Positions 1 to 11,814 of a DNA stretch of 64,000 nucleotides are shown here, in pieces (position 1 is the first letter of the stretch; every line of letters begins with the position of its first letter). The notes below the pieces were generated by a model that made no database searches, had not been told where the DNA came from, and saw only the letters and a list, made by a program, of their open reading frames with translations. The stretch is from Sipunculus nudus (Eukaryota > Annelida > Sipuncula > Golfingiida > Sipunculidae). Where the stretch lies: assembly GCA_026874595.1 (NCBI GenBank), contig CM049317.1, positions 58,215,118 through 58,279,117 on the forward strand. The letters are read 5' to 3'. The position numbers were made by a program, and so were the translations under genes.

Positions 1-2185
1 GGAAAATGTGATTTCCGGTTTATGCATATAATTAAAGACCAGGTACATATGTTTTGCATATATGCAGACCTGCATATATATTTTTCAACTATTTATATTG
101 GTATGAAATTACTTTTATTCACCCGATATCAGGAGAGAAAAGGAATACAATTGAGTAAAATTACATTAATTGCATTCATGTATTCATTTAAACCTTCAGT
201 TTCGGGTTCTATAGACTAGTATAGGCACTAGTCGAGTAGAACATACACCTATGAAGTTGGGAAAATGGAAATAATGATAAAACTCAATTATATTCATAGA
301 AAGCTTAATACGCTTCATCAGGAATATTAAATAGAGCTATTAAGCCAACATACAGCCAATGAACAAAATACCACTTTTCTTGTTACTTGTCAGTGCATGT
401 ATACAATGAAATTTAAATTTATGTCGTGACGTTTTCAGAGACAGGCTCACTAGCCAGACAAGGGCTTGATTTACTGCTCTAAAACGACTGCTCGGAGAAA
501 ATTATATATGTATTTAATTTATTATTGGCACTCAATTTAACGATTTACCAGGTTTTCTCATATAATTGGTTAAATCCTGCCGAGCATCTCCTGTAACAGA
601 AAGTATACTGGCCCGGGGGTCGAGGTTAAAATGCAGAACTGCACTCAACCACATTGTATTTTGACTGGCCTCGTGCGAATGAACGAGCGTTAGTTAAGGT
701 CGAACTCTGTACATTCATTTCAAGCATAATTAACGTTTGGTAAAATCGGCCATGTTTGTAACTGAAACTGTTTTATAACAATTTGGGACACTTACAAATT
801 TGACATAATCAGACTAATGGTTCATGCAATGGCGTATTTTCCCGTTATGTTGCCTACCCAAGAGCACATTTGTTTAAAATCACCCAAAGAGACAATTAAT
901 ATATAACAGATATTTAATATATATATGCACAACGAATATTGAATGTTATAAGTATGAACAGTATAGCTTTGAAAGCGACACCAGCGGAAGATTTAGGAAC
1001 TAGCAGACTGGCCAAAAATAGGTTTGAAGATATACTTCCAATATATAGAAAAGTACATATAATATGTATATACTAAAATCACTGTAAAAGCCTGCATGAT
1101 CCTTTCGATTCTTTTATTTGCATGTTGTTGATATGAAGATAAAAAATCTTGTATCTCCATTTTAAGTATATTTTTTATCAATTTTGTCCGGAGCGCGTTT
1201 GAGAAGTTTAAATTCCTTTCTGTGTCACATATTTCCCAGCAAGAACAGTAAAAGACATATAAATTTAAATATATACAAGTGTTATTTAACAAAAATTACA
1301 TAATATAGGATAGGGATTTAAGGAATATATCTGATAAAAAATAAAACACGTGTGTTTTTTTAAAGGGGCATGTTTTACTTTGTCATGACAGGCAAGCATG
1401 CAACGGGAAGAAACATCGATATTGAAAAAAAAGTCTCCATGTCATTGTGGAAATCCCTACCGTGCGATGCACCGTGGTTAGGCACTGGGAATACTCTAGC
1501 GAAGTCGGGCAAGAAAAAGAACGGGCGCCGCCGTCAGAAACTGACATGGCAAGGTATACGAAGACAACGCTTGTGTCCCGGAGGCATTTAAGATGCAGCA
1601 CCGCCTAGGGTTCCGCTGACGTTTTTGCCCTCATAATTCACTGCAGTTTTCTTAATTTGACGTCAATTTTCACCTCTTTGATGGATGAGAGATATATATT
1701 TTATGCCTTGATCGCGATTTGAACAGTTGATAAATCTGCACTGCTGATTTTACGAGGGTGCCTTCGCGGGATACGTAGCGACTTTGGACTATCTGGGGTT
1801 CTCAAGTGAAGAATGGAACAAAAACTCCAGTAACTTCGCCCCCGCCAAGCCGCCCGTCGGAAGCCGTGGTCGGACGCGGAAACCCTTGATGGTGATAAAA
1901 TCACATTTGTGCTTATTTGGAGTGAGTGAATTGTGACAGGCAAATCTCTGTTAACGAAACACTCCGGCTTGCAAACCTGGACCAGCCGGCGCATCAGCAT
2001 TATAAGCATTATAAGTCAAAAGCTAGCCGCTAAAGGGGAGAAGGGTTTTATGGGGCCCCCTCTATGCCCGCTCATCTATATGCATCTGGGAGTGCAGTCA
2101 CCAGGGCTTTTTGCCGTGCCACTTTTATTGCTGTTTTATGAAAGCATTCCAAGCTTTCTAGCAATAAGGGACCAAAGACACCGAT
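1..2185. other. Unique sequence, no gene recognised
   Basis: The first 1.3 kb is AT-rich with scattered stops. From about 1370 to 2010 base composition is more balanced, and short frames are open on both strands (73 and 102 codons), but none shows a recognisable domain or a splice-site pair. Confidence 0.5.
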
Positions 2186-2450
2186 GGGTGTTGGTGAATC
2201 ACTCACCCCTTGTGTAGATAGATTCCTGTGATGGTCCATCCATTTGATTAATATATTAATTCACAAAAAAATTTAAAGCCCTAGCTTCTTCTTTTTACCT
2301 ATCTATATGCATTAAAGCTACCCCCTATCCTTTATCCAAACTTGGTGTTGGTGAATCACTCACCCCTTATAATTGTGTTAGATCCCTGTGAATGGCCGCC
2401 AATTTTGCTTCTTCTTCTTTTAACCCATCTATGCACTAAAGGAAAAAAAA
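2186..2450. repeat. Tandem duplication, period ~157 bp
   Basis: The motif TTGGTGAATCACTCACCCCT occurs at 2191 and again at 2348. It is followed in both by a diverged GATCCCTGTGA-like stretch and a CTTCTTCTTTT pyrimidine tract. The core GGTGAATCACTCACC is itself a short inverted repeat (GGTGA/TCACC). No gene is seen. Confidence 0.65.
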
Positions 2451-2941
2451 ACTATACTCGAAGAAAGGTCTTTTTTTCCACGCCGGTGGGGGGGGGGGGG
2501 ATTCTGTCTGTCGGTTCTCCAACTGGATAGTCCCACTCACATTATCGCATTAAACAAAGACCATGTCTATATATTCCCTTGTCCATGAATTCCAACTAAG
2601 AATCTCTCGTATAAGAACCAGAGAAATAATTACTTATAACAACATTAATTCATAACAAAATAGCCAGATAATAATACCTTTGACCATATTAAAGTACCCG
2701 TTGTCACAACTTTGAGTCTCTCTTGATAACAAACAGCGTTGGTGTCTGCAAGCAAAATAGCACTTGATTTGATAATGTATACTATATTGGCAGGCCTTAT
2801 ATTTGCCTTGAAGCTGCATGTGAGGGGTATACGTTACCTTCCACATGAATGCAAGAGTACGGAGAGCAGCATGCAACAACCCCAATCCTTTAAATAAATT
2901 CCCGCTGAAAATCACACTTTGTTTTCCTCTACGTTTCGTAG

Positions 2942-2943
<2 letters not shown>

Positions 2944-3018
<75 letters not shown>

Positions 3019-3078
3019 ATACATGTGTGTGTGTGTATATATATGTTTAAGAGTTTACAACTGATGTTATAACTTTGT

Positions 3079-3152
<74 letters not shown>
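2944..3152. repeat. Two (TA)n microsatellite arrays
   Basis: (TA)n at about 2944-3010 and 3081-3152, separated by a short (TG)n/TATG stretch. Open frames across it encode only Tyr-Ile alternation and are not genes. Confidence 0.95.
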
Positions 3153-3156
<4 letters not shown>

Positions 3157-3420
3157 GCGTTATACCGTGGAACTGGAAATGAGGGCCACGAATAATTATC
3201 TATTAAGAATGGAAAAAATGTGTGTGGTCTTTCAATGTTATCAATGATTTTATGAATCAATAGAAGTAAGTGCCAATTAACTGCATGGTGTACATTGAGA
3301 AAATTGAATTATTTCTCTCCGGCACAATGCATTATCAAATACATGCAGTAGTAAGTTGTATAAAGGTAATATGACTTTTTTTTATAATCGTTCAAATTTA
3401 TATTATATAAGGCTTTAACA

Positions 3421-3905
3421 GTGAGGCAGGACAGCAGTTTGGATTCGATTCAGGATTCGAGCTCACTCTCTTTAGGGACTCGGACTTATACTCGGCCGGA
3501 GGTATATAAGGGCTCGAGAACTCAGGCCGAGTCCATCTCGAGTGCAAACAATTTAAAAATTTATATACCAGCAAGAACTACTGATAGAATATTACAAAAT
3601 AATAACACTATATACACCAAGCTATAAATGTAATTATAACCATTATAGTAAAGTCATTTGTGAACTCATTTAAAAATGTACATGATAATCAGAGATTTCC
3701 ATTTTAAGTTGCTTTTTAAGGATATTTGCATTGGACTCGGACTTAAACTCTGGTTCCAAATGATTCGGACTCAAAGGAGCAGGACTTCGACTCGAACCTA
3801 AAAGACTCGGATTTGGAACTGGACTCAAAATTAATAACTATAGGACTCGGACTTGGACTTCGGTATGCATGCATTCGGACTCGGATGGAGTGTATACACG
3901 GCTAC
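3421..3905 (+). repeat. Dispersed GACTCGGACTT-ended repeat, copy A
   Basis: Homologous to 8725-9265 in the same orientation. Shared landmarks in order: TTTAGGGACTCGGACTT, a CCGAGTCCATCTCGA stretch, AATAACACTATATA with CCAAGCT, GTAAAGTCATTTGTGAACT, AATGTACATGATAATC, then a second block of GGACTCGGACTT-type repeats ending CTCGGATGG. Both ends are rich in the repeated motif and the middle is AT-rich. I see no transposase, so it looks like a nonautonomous element of unknown class. Confidence 0.75.
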
Positions 3906-4267
3906 ATCACTAATCTTAAATATGTATATTTATATTGTATTTTGTTTTCTGAATGGTTCGAAAAATGACAAATATTTCTTCATACCTGCTTCATGCAGAT
4001 TGGTTGAAGCCTAGACAATTTTAAATGGTTAAACTTATCAGTTGACCTCGCAGTTGAATACAAAATGTTAATATCAAGATGGAACATCAGAGGATTGTTC
4101 TATATATGCATGATATTGCCCGATGCATCGACAGGTAATAAGACTTTTGTTATCATAACTTGTCTTGTGCATTTAAAACGTAAGATATAGGTAGGCTGGA
4201 ATTAAGTAACATATAAATTTACTTCTTACCTATATATAGCCTGTGGGTTTATGTAAAATTCACACCG
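3906..4267. other. Unique AT-rich sequence
   Basis: No gene, RNA or repeat recognised. Confidence 0.5.
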
Positions 4268-4655
4268 TGCATGTATACTAGAAACACAAAGAGAGGGGGA
4301 AAGGGGGAGACAGACATAGGGGGGTGAGGGAGACAGACAGAGAGAAACAAAGATAGTCTGGGAGACAGAGACACAACGAGAGACAGGAGAGAACAGAAAG
4401 AGAGAGAGACAATAGAAATAAAAGATAGAGAGAAAAATAGACAGAGAGAGACATATAGAGAGAGAGAAAATAGAAAGAGAGAGTGAGAAAGGATGAGTGA
4501 GAGAGAAAGAGACATACAATAGAGAGCGTGCATGCGAGAAAGAAAGAGAGAAAGGGATAGATATTAGAAAGATAGACAATCGAAAGAGAGAGTGAGAAAT
4601 AGAAGGAGAGAAGTGACAGAGAGAAATAGATAGATAATATAGAGAGATAGACAAT

Positions 4656-4694
<39 letters not shown>

Positions 4695-4816
4695 GAAAGA
4701 GGTTAGAGAAATAGAGAAAGAAACAATTGAGATAGAAAGAGAGAGAGAAACACAATAGAGAAAGAGAGAGTGAGAACGAGAGAGAGACAATAGATAAGAG
4801 AGAGAATGAGGGACAG

Positions 4817-4858
<42 letters not shown>

Positions 4859-4935
4859 AGAGAGAGAGATATTGAGAGAGAATTAGCGTTAAATAGGAAT
4901 ATACAGAGAGATCTGACAGACAGACAAAGAGATAT
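4268..4935. repeat. Long polypurine (GA-rich) tract with embedded (TA)n
   Basis: About 650 bases almost wholly A and G on the plus strand, built from imperfect GAGA, AGACAG and GAAA units, interrupted by (TA)n at about 4820-4854. The long minus-strand frames (up to 273 codons of Ser/Leu/Phe) are low-complexity translations. The long purine bias is compatible with triplex-type structure. Confidence 0.9.
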
Positions 4936-5948
4936 ACAATATGTATATAATAACATTCATGAGACAGCCGTGACATGTGTTTACACAACCAAGTTGTACA
5001 AGCGGCTGATGGTATCAAACAAATTACACATCTGCATGTCTTATGCGGTAACGTTTTCACTTTGATAAACATCACTGTTAGCAGGCAACGGAGAGTCAAA
5101 GAGAAGAGATATTGGAAGCTATTTAACTTTGCGGTATATAGGATTTAGTGAGCGTGGTAGGTATAGGATGCCATAAGCAATGCTTTCCTTGGTAAATCAG
5201 CAACACAAAGAGACGGGAAGCACCGTTATTGCGCAGGGTTATCAACATCAACCGACATTATTATTTTCTGGGAAATTGCATGACTTCCTAGAAGAATAAA
5301 AAGAAATTACTTCAAAGGCGCAACGGGACATAGGGCACCATTATATCACAGCCACGAAAATGTATATGTATTCTGGTCACTCTCTTTGGTTAAAAGGAAA
5401 GAAAAATTTATCCCGGATGTCTCCTTTATGAAGATCAAAGTCTGCGCATGCGCAGTAATTCTTCAGGTCTACTTTGAAGATAAAGATTAGCGGATTCACC
5501 AAAAACCGTGTGCGTCGGCAAATACACTCATGAAAAAAAAAATGCCTTTGTAGAAAGATGTGAAACTTTTGTCGTTTAAAAAGCCTGGTCTAACATAAAA
5601 GACAATTTTTCATCTATGATTTAAATAGATAAACTTTCTTACTTTGATGTTGAACATAAAATTTTCACATTTTTCCGCTATCTTTCAGCTAGCTTAATGA
5701 TCTTTGTCAGCGCCATAATTTTTTCCTGTAAACCGACTGCATTGCTGCTGTCACCAAGATTCCGGTATCTGACTGATATATTTTGACCTTCGACCCACTG
5801 AGGTCATGCAGAGGAGGTCAAGCAGTAAACATATTCCAAATCTTATTGGTTTAAACATATATATTTAACCAGGATTACAAAAAAAAAGCCGTTAGGCTAA
5901 TGCAAATGTTGTCCTTGGAAAAGATGTTAAGTTTTTGCATATATACAA
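4936..5948. other. Unique sequence with an NRF1-like palindrome
   Basis: No gene seen. At 5442-5455 lies CTGCGCATGCGCAG, a perfect palindrome matching the NRF1 consensus (YGCGCAYGCGCR). Confidence 0.4.
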
Positions 5949-5969
5949 TATATATATATATATATATAT

Positions 5970-6062
<93 letters not shown>

Positions 6063-6063
6063 A
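5949..6063. repeat. (TA)n followed by (GA)n
   Basis: Interrupted (TA)n at 5949-6015 passes directly into (GA)n at 6016-6063. A TA-to-GA junction also occurs near 4854. Confidence 0.95.
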
Positions 6064-7171
6064 ACCTGTACAATGAGACTAGTCGTGAGACTGGTCAAAT
6101 GGATCTTAATTCAAAGGATGACTTATTAGACAGGTCATTATAACCAATGTGTATGCTCACATTTCATTTTATTGACAGATGGTCCTATTAAAGATGTAGG
6201 TGGACTGTCAGACAGATGCCACTCTATACAGCAATTAATTACATTCAAACCAATGTCCTGGGAGAATATTTTTCCTGTTTATTTTGCAAACAAACAAAAA
6301 TTCATGAGGTTGGGTGGTTTGTTAACATGCTGTCAGTACATAGACTTCCGTTAGCCGTAAATACACGACTATATGTGTGCAGTTATACTGGATAGGTACT
6401 TGTAATTTGAGTCGTGATGCAAGTCATACAAGGGAATGTATGTATACTACAGTGAAACTTCATTTATATCGTGGTAAACAGCTAATAATCATATAACATA
6501 TGAGGGATAATCTTAACAGAAAATAATACATGTGAACTCACATACTCAACTTGAAAATTCCTCTCTATGGTTACCCGTGCGAACCCTGGATATATTCATG
6601 AGGCCATAAGTTCAACAAAAATGTAAAGGGGTTTACCAATATATGCTTAGGATTTTTCTCCCCCCCCCCCCCCACCCCAATGGTTGGTGTTATTAGAAAG
6701 TATACTCAAAAGCTAACGATTGGTCTGGTTTATGTCAAATGAAAGTGTATTTGTAGGCCATGAGGCGTTGTCAAATATAATGAAAGTATCTAGATCCTCA
6801 TATAGAGCCTTACAGTGCATTCCTCGTTGAGGATGTAAAGGCACTCTGGCGCTAGTCCGCTGGTCGTTGACCCTCTGTTGTCTGAAGGCCGAACTGCATA
6901 GCGCTACACTGGCGGGGACTGCATGTTTCGACAATATACAGTGAAGTAAAGTACTAGAAACAAACCTGTAACAAAAAGTTCCAGATTTCGAAAAAAATTC
7001 GGTATTCCTGACACGACCTTTTCAGGAACAAACGAACACAAAACGGTTTGCCAATACACGCACACACCCGCGCACACACACTCACCCACATACACATAGA
7101 CATACAGACAGACACACACACATACACACACACACACACATATATATATAAGTATAAGCAGTATTGACAGA
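6064..7171. other. Unique sequence with C-run and (CA)n
   Basis: No gene. A C-rich run lies at 6660-6677 and an imperfect (CA)n, (TG)n on the other strand, at about 7058-7140. The latter ends in a short (TA)n beside the SINE. Confidence 0.5.
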
Positions 7172-7420
7172 GATGGGGCCCGGTCAGTCTCGTGTTAAAT
7201 AGCTTGGCTCTCCTGGCTGGCGACCCGGGTTCGATTCCTTTCTCGGCCATGAGAGAGGGAGTTGTATATTTGCCGTTCCAAGTGAAGTGGGTTTTCCTCT
7301 AATGTTACTTCCAGGTCAAGAAATTACCGACCGTTGCCATCTCAACAAGGGAAAGTGCATTTATCAGTTACTTTAACTATGTGTACGATCCATGTTAAAT
7401 AATTAAAGTTAAAAAAAATA
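7172..7420 (+). repeat. tRNA-derived SINE, copy 1
   Basis: A Pol III B-box-like GGGTTCGATTCC lies at about 7226. It is followed by the flank CTCGGCCATGAGAG, a GTGGGTTTTCCTC core segment and a tail ending TTACTTTAACTATGTG then ATCCATGTTAAATAA. The A box is degenerate. The order (tRNA-like head, core, AT-rich tail) and similarity to the next element identify it as a SINE relic. Confidence 0.7.
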
Positions 7421-7450
7421 GTAAAAACTTTTGGAGGGGAAAATCACTTA

Positions 7451-7688
7451 TATGTAGAGTAGTAAAACGCTCAGCTCTCTCTCGACCTGCATGGGTTCGA
7501 TCCCCGGCGTGGCTACGAGAGTGTATAGTAGCTGACTGTCAAAGGCCCCTGGTTTTCTCCGGGTCCTCCGAGTTCATCCACCATCAAAGACTACAGAACG
7601 CCACAATCTGAGCCGTGGGGAATGCCGCGATTAGTTATAATAACTATATTTGCATAATCCATGTAAAATAAAGCAGTTAATATATTAT
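7451..7688 (+). repeat. tRNA-derived SINE, copy 2
   Basis: The head contains GCTCAGCTCTCTC and the B-box-like GGGTTCGATCCCC at about 7493. It continues with GGCGTGGCTACGAGAG, a core with GGTTTTCTCCGGGTCCTCC, and a tail ATAATCCATGTAAAATAAA that matches copy 1. From memory, the core motif resembles SINE families of molluscs and other invertebrates. Two diverged copies of the same family lie in tandem in the same orientation. Confidence 0.75.
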
Positions 7689-8724
7689 ATGTGTATATGT
7701 TTTCACTTGCCTAATCTGCTGAGAAAATGTGAGCTGACAACTCAAAGGAGTACCGACAGGAGCACCCCTTCTCAAATGAAGACTCCGCTCAAAATTTCCC
7801 GACAACACATCCCGGCCCCCATCTTCCTCATGACAAACAGGACAATATCGCCTCCCACAATATCATCATGTGCTACACTCCCATCCTCCCATCATATATG
7901 ATGAAACATGTATTTTCAATATACGAAAATATATGTTGTTCAGTTTTCAGTATTGTATTATTCATCATTTACATCAGAGCTAAACATTACAATTAAAACA
8001 TACGGGCAAATTTAATGCAATTTAGTGTAGCAAATGACACATGCAATATCCTGACTCTTTTCAGTACGAAAACATAATTCAAACATTTTTGAGGAAAAAA
8101 TGACTAAACTGATTAAGCAGACTAAACTGTCATTATTGACGGAATCATCTCGAAATTTAAAGAGTATGTGTTTTATTACCCTTAACAGTGAGGGGGCAAA
8201 GGATACTAAGTCCTCCACCCCTAAAAAAGTTAGGGGTATACATGTGCTCCTCCCTACCCCCCCCCCCCCCATCCCCCCACCCCCCCCCCCCTTTCACTGC
8301 ATTTAAAAAGTCCATCAGTCTCACTTGGTTTTATACCTTTTTATTTGGCAGAATCAGGACATCACAAAGTATACCTATGGTCGTTTAACACATATATAAT
8401 GCACATTTTAAGTGGTATTATGAAGATTCCTGTAATCGTCCGTGATGCCTTTTATATGTGCTAACGCAATATATTTTCATCAATTCTTATTTTCAACCAG
8501 GAGAAATACAATTTGAATAAAATATAAATTTCTGTACTCATACTTTTTGCTATATTGACACTATCGTTTGTTAAAAAAAACATTTCATCGCATCACGTGG
8601 TCGGTCGGACATCATTGGTGAAATGTTTCCAAAACATTGCTGCCTTATTAAACACAATGCTTCACTGAGTGTCTTTGTGTACCCAGCAGGCACTGCAAAG
8701 TAGCAATCGGTGATGCATAGTATT
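7689..8724. other. Unique AT-rich sequence with a long C-tract
   Basis: No gene. At 8257-8292 a cytosine-rich block with C runs of 13, 6 and 11 could form an i-motif, or a G-quadruplex on the minus strand. Confidence 0.5.
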
Positions 8725-9265
8725 TAGGACTGGACTCCATGCAGACTTGGACTCCATGCAGTCCTTCTTTTAGGGACTCGGACTTGGACTCGAGGGTCCT
8801 GAACTCGGACTTGGACTCGAGGGTCCTGGACTCGGACTTTGACTCGTGGGTCCTGGACTCGGACTTGGACTCGAGGGAACTGGAATCGGACTTGTACTCG
8901 GACTCTGAGGTAAGGACTCGAGAAATCAGTCCGAGTCCATCTCGACTCCAATAGAAAAATAAACTCTATCACATATTATTCAGACTTATGTGCATGTGCG
9001 ACCTACAAACAGAATATTAAAGATAATAACACTATATATACCAAGCTTTGCTCAGCATATGGGGAGTTATAAACGTAATTAACCATTAAAGTAAAGTCAT
9101 TTGTGAACTAACTTAAAAAATGTACATGATAATCTGACATTTCTATTTTTTATTTGTATTTGGATATTTGTTTTGGACTCGCACGTGGACTCGGGTTCCA
9201 ACTCGAACCTCCAGGACTCGAACTTGCACTCGGCCTCGGATGGTGTTGGCTCGACTATACAGCTG
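8725..9265 (+). repeat. Dispersed GACTCGGACTT-ended repeat, copy B
   Basis: Second copy of the element at 3421-3905. Its left end has expanded into at least four tandem units built on GGACTCGGACTTGGACTCG plus GGGTCCT (about 27 bases). That keeps frames open on both strands and gives an Arg-Val-Gln repeat that should not be read as a protein. The AT-rich core and the right-hand motif block match copy A. Confidence 0.75.
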
Positions 9266-9748
9266 GCAAAAAAATAAACACTATACGCCGTTTTCATAAA
9301 TTGCGACACCTACCGGTATCGATTGAGACTGGGACGTGTCTGGTAAACAGGCATAATATGCGTTTATTAAACATGCATGTATATATACAATGGCTTCTGT
9401 CTATTTTCACATTCCGAACCCGCGATGCTGTAACGATTGACCCGAGCACAACAAAAAACTGTGCAGTGCGCATGCGCGTGGAGCAGGCGTAGACGTTTAT
9501 ATATGTAGGATTATACCCTCTCGCATGATCGATTTACTTCCTCTTTCAATCCTGTTTCTGGGAAGCCCTTTCTTCCACCAACTGGTGAATGACGGATTTC
9601 AGTTTCTGTTCAAGAAAGGAATGAAGGGTTTTTTTTATGAAGGGAAGTTTGGTCGCACTTGCAGGCAAAGACATTTTCCACAGTTGCACATGATTGTAGG
9701 ATCTGTTGTTAACCAACATTTTTATCAAGATATATAAAATCCCACCAG

Positions 9749-9793
<45 letters not shown>

Positions 9794-10149
9794 GCGAGGA
9801 CCGTTAATTCGTACAGAACTTTTCGCACGACTGACGTTAATTGCTTTCATGTTGCGTGAACATATTGAATCAATCTATTATAAAAAATACTTTTTTTTCT
9901 ATGTCGTGTGTGCGTGAGTATCAGAGATTGATTACGAGTGTGTGTCATGTGTTTGACATGCGGTATATCAAAGCGTAATTGGTCTTTTTTTTATTTTTTT
10001 TTCTCTATTTTACTTATTTATTTTTATTTCAAATCAAGTAAACATGGATCAGGTGTCGAAAACTAGACTTGCGTAAGACTGTGCTCAGTCATCAAGAGGA
10101 GACTGGGTTGGGCTAAATAAGAGATAAAATACACATGTAATAGAATTTG
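9266..10149. other. Unique sequence with short (TA)n
   Basis: (TA)n at about 9751-9790. An NRF1-like TGCGCATGCGCG lies at 9467-9478. Frames of 60-70 codons on both strands at 9525-9737 are not recognisable proteins. Confidence 0.45.
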
Positions 10150-10245
10150 GATGATGATGATGATAATGATGATGACGACGACGAATAAAACGATAATGAT
10201 GATATTGATTAATATGATAATGTTTATGCTATAAATAATAATCAT

Positions 10246-10298
<53 letters not shown>

Positions 10299-10312
10299 TA
10301 ATAATAATATTG

Positions 10313-10362
<50 letters not shown>
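10150..10362. repeat. Trinucleotide (GAT)n, (AAT)n and (ATT)n with fold-back symmetry
   Basis: GATGAT-type repeats at 10150-10210 lead into (AAT)n at about 10240-10310, which switches to (TTA)n at 10311-10362. The (AAT)n and (ATT)n halves are near reverse complements around AATATT, so the block can fold into an imperfect hairpin. Confidence 0.9.
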
Positions 10363-10363
<1 letters not shown>

Positions 10364-11814
10364 TTATTTTTAATACATTAATATATTATAATTTTTGTTA
10401 TTAATTTTATTATATTTTTTTCAATTATGTTAAAAATAAGAGGACAATATTTCAAATATTGGACATTCGCCGATCCTGTTGTGTGAAAGCATTTGATAAA
10501 CTCGGCGATTCGGTTCCGGCGGAGCGTTAGATCCAAGCATGACAAAGTTATTCCGGTAATAGTAATATTAAAAAATGAGTCAATATTTTTGCGTCACTTT
10601 CTTGATAATTCCAACAGATGATTGGCTGGCATGAGAGATTCCGGGTGCGAGCAATCCTCGGAATTATGTATCTCTATAAGGTACTTCAATAATTCAAGCC
10701 CCCCGCTCATCTGCAACAAAGGAATTCCAGATCACATCAAACGAACGTTTTATCGCCGTCCGTGATATATTCATGGAGTAAAGTTTCTAATCTGGCGCTA
10801 CAGGCTTTTTTTCTAATGGATGCCCCTGACATGCGATGGAAGATTTGATTTGTTGGCCTGTTTGCGCACGCGGAGAGAAATCCCATTTAGTTGCGTAGAA
10901 AGTCGCACCAATATCCCGCAGGCGGCGGTGCCGTAATCTACGGTTCACACCATCCAACTTGATAGCTGTCTAGCGCCGGTTTTTATGTTTCTTGATCTCT
11001 ATTTTTTCTCTAATGGATCCTTATGTTCATTTGCGAAGAATATTATTCATATCACTTGGGTAAATGTTTGTATACGTGGGTTTATGAGCTGAACATGTTT
11101 TTCTTTCATTCTATTATATATGAAGCAGCTATATGGAAGCATATTTTATTGTTTATTAAATATTAGCTCTGAAATGAGTACTCAATTCAGTAGTATTAAA
11201 TCACGAATAAATGTAAATAATATCTATTTAACTCCGATTCCTTATGATGCTATTATTTTGCTAATTGACATTTATATTCATGGCCATAGGATATTACTGA
11301 TGAAAATAATATATGATTTAAGAGCATCTATCCTTGATTAGGGGACTTCATATATATCGCATATGATAATATGTGAATCCATTTGCATTCCGGAATTTGT
11401 ATTTCAGGACAGTTTGAAGACAAACATGCTTGTGCATACAAACACGCACACAAATGGCAGCAGTTTTAATGTTTTCAATACCAATTAATAGCCATACTCT
11501 CTTTTACCGGAAAAAGTATCACTATAATAATAATAATACAAGTTCAGTTATATTCAAAAACGCCAGCAACGGTATACATAATCCATGTACCAGTAGATCT
11601 ATATTATTCTCTTCAACAGCAGTTGTACTTTTTAACACCAAGTTGTAATTCCTATAATACCAATAGGTGTATTTAAATTAATTACAGCTATACACCTTTT
11701 TCAAAGTAGTTACACGCTATATATTTATTACATGTAAGTATACGTTGTAATTCTAAGTAGCTGCACTTAGAATAAACTGAACTATTTATCAAGTCATGAA
11801 TCATTACTTGGTGC
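10363..11814. other. Unique sequence with a GC-balanced block (10480-10980)
   Basis: No coding frame. The 500-base block 10480-10980 is clearly less AT-rich than its surroundings and lacks repeats (for example GCGGCGGTGCCGTAATCTAC near 10922). It may be a conserved noncoding element; the rest is AT-rich. Confidence 0.4.

Noticed and set aside
2634-3260. 208-codon minus frame across (TA)n arrays
   Set aside because: Translation is mostly alternating Tyr-Ile from simple repeats; no domain or splice context.
4278-5099. 273-codon minus frame, the longest in the window
   Set aside because: Low-complexity Ser/Leu/Phe product of a polypurine tract.
7220-7245. Functional tRNA gene at the B-box-like sequence
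   Set aside because: No cloverleaf can be completed and the A box is degenerate; the SINE tail explains it better.
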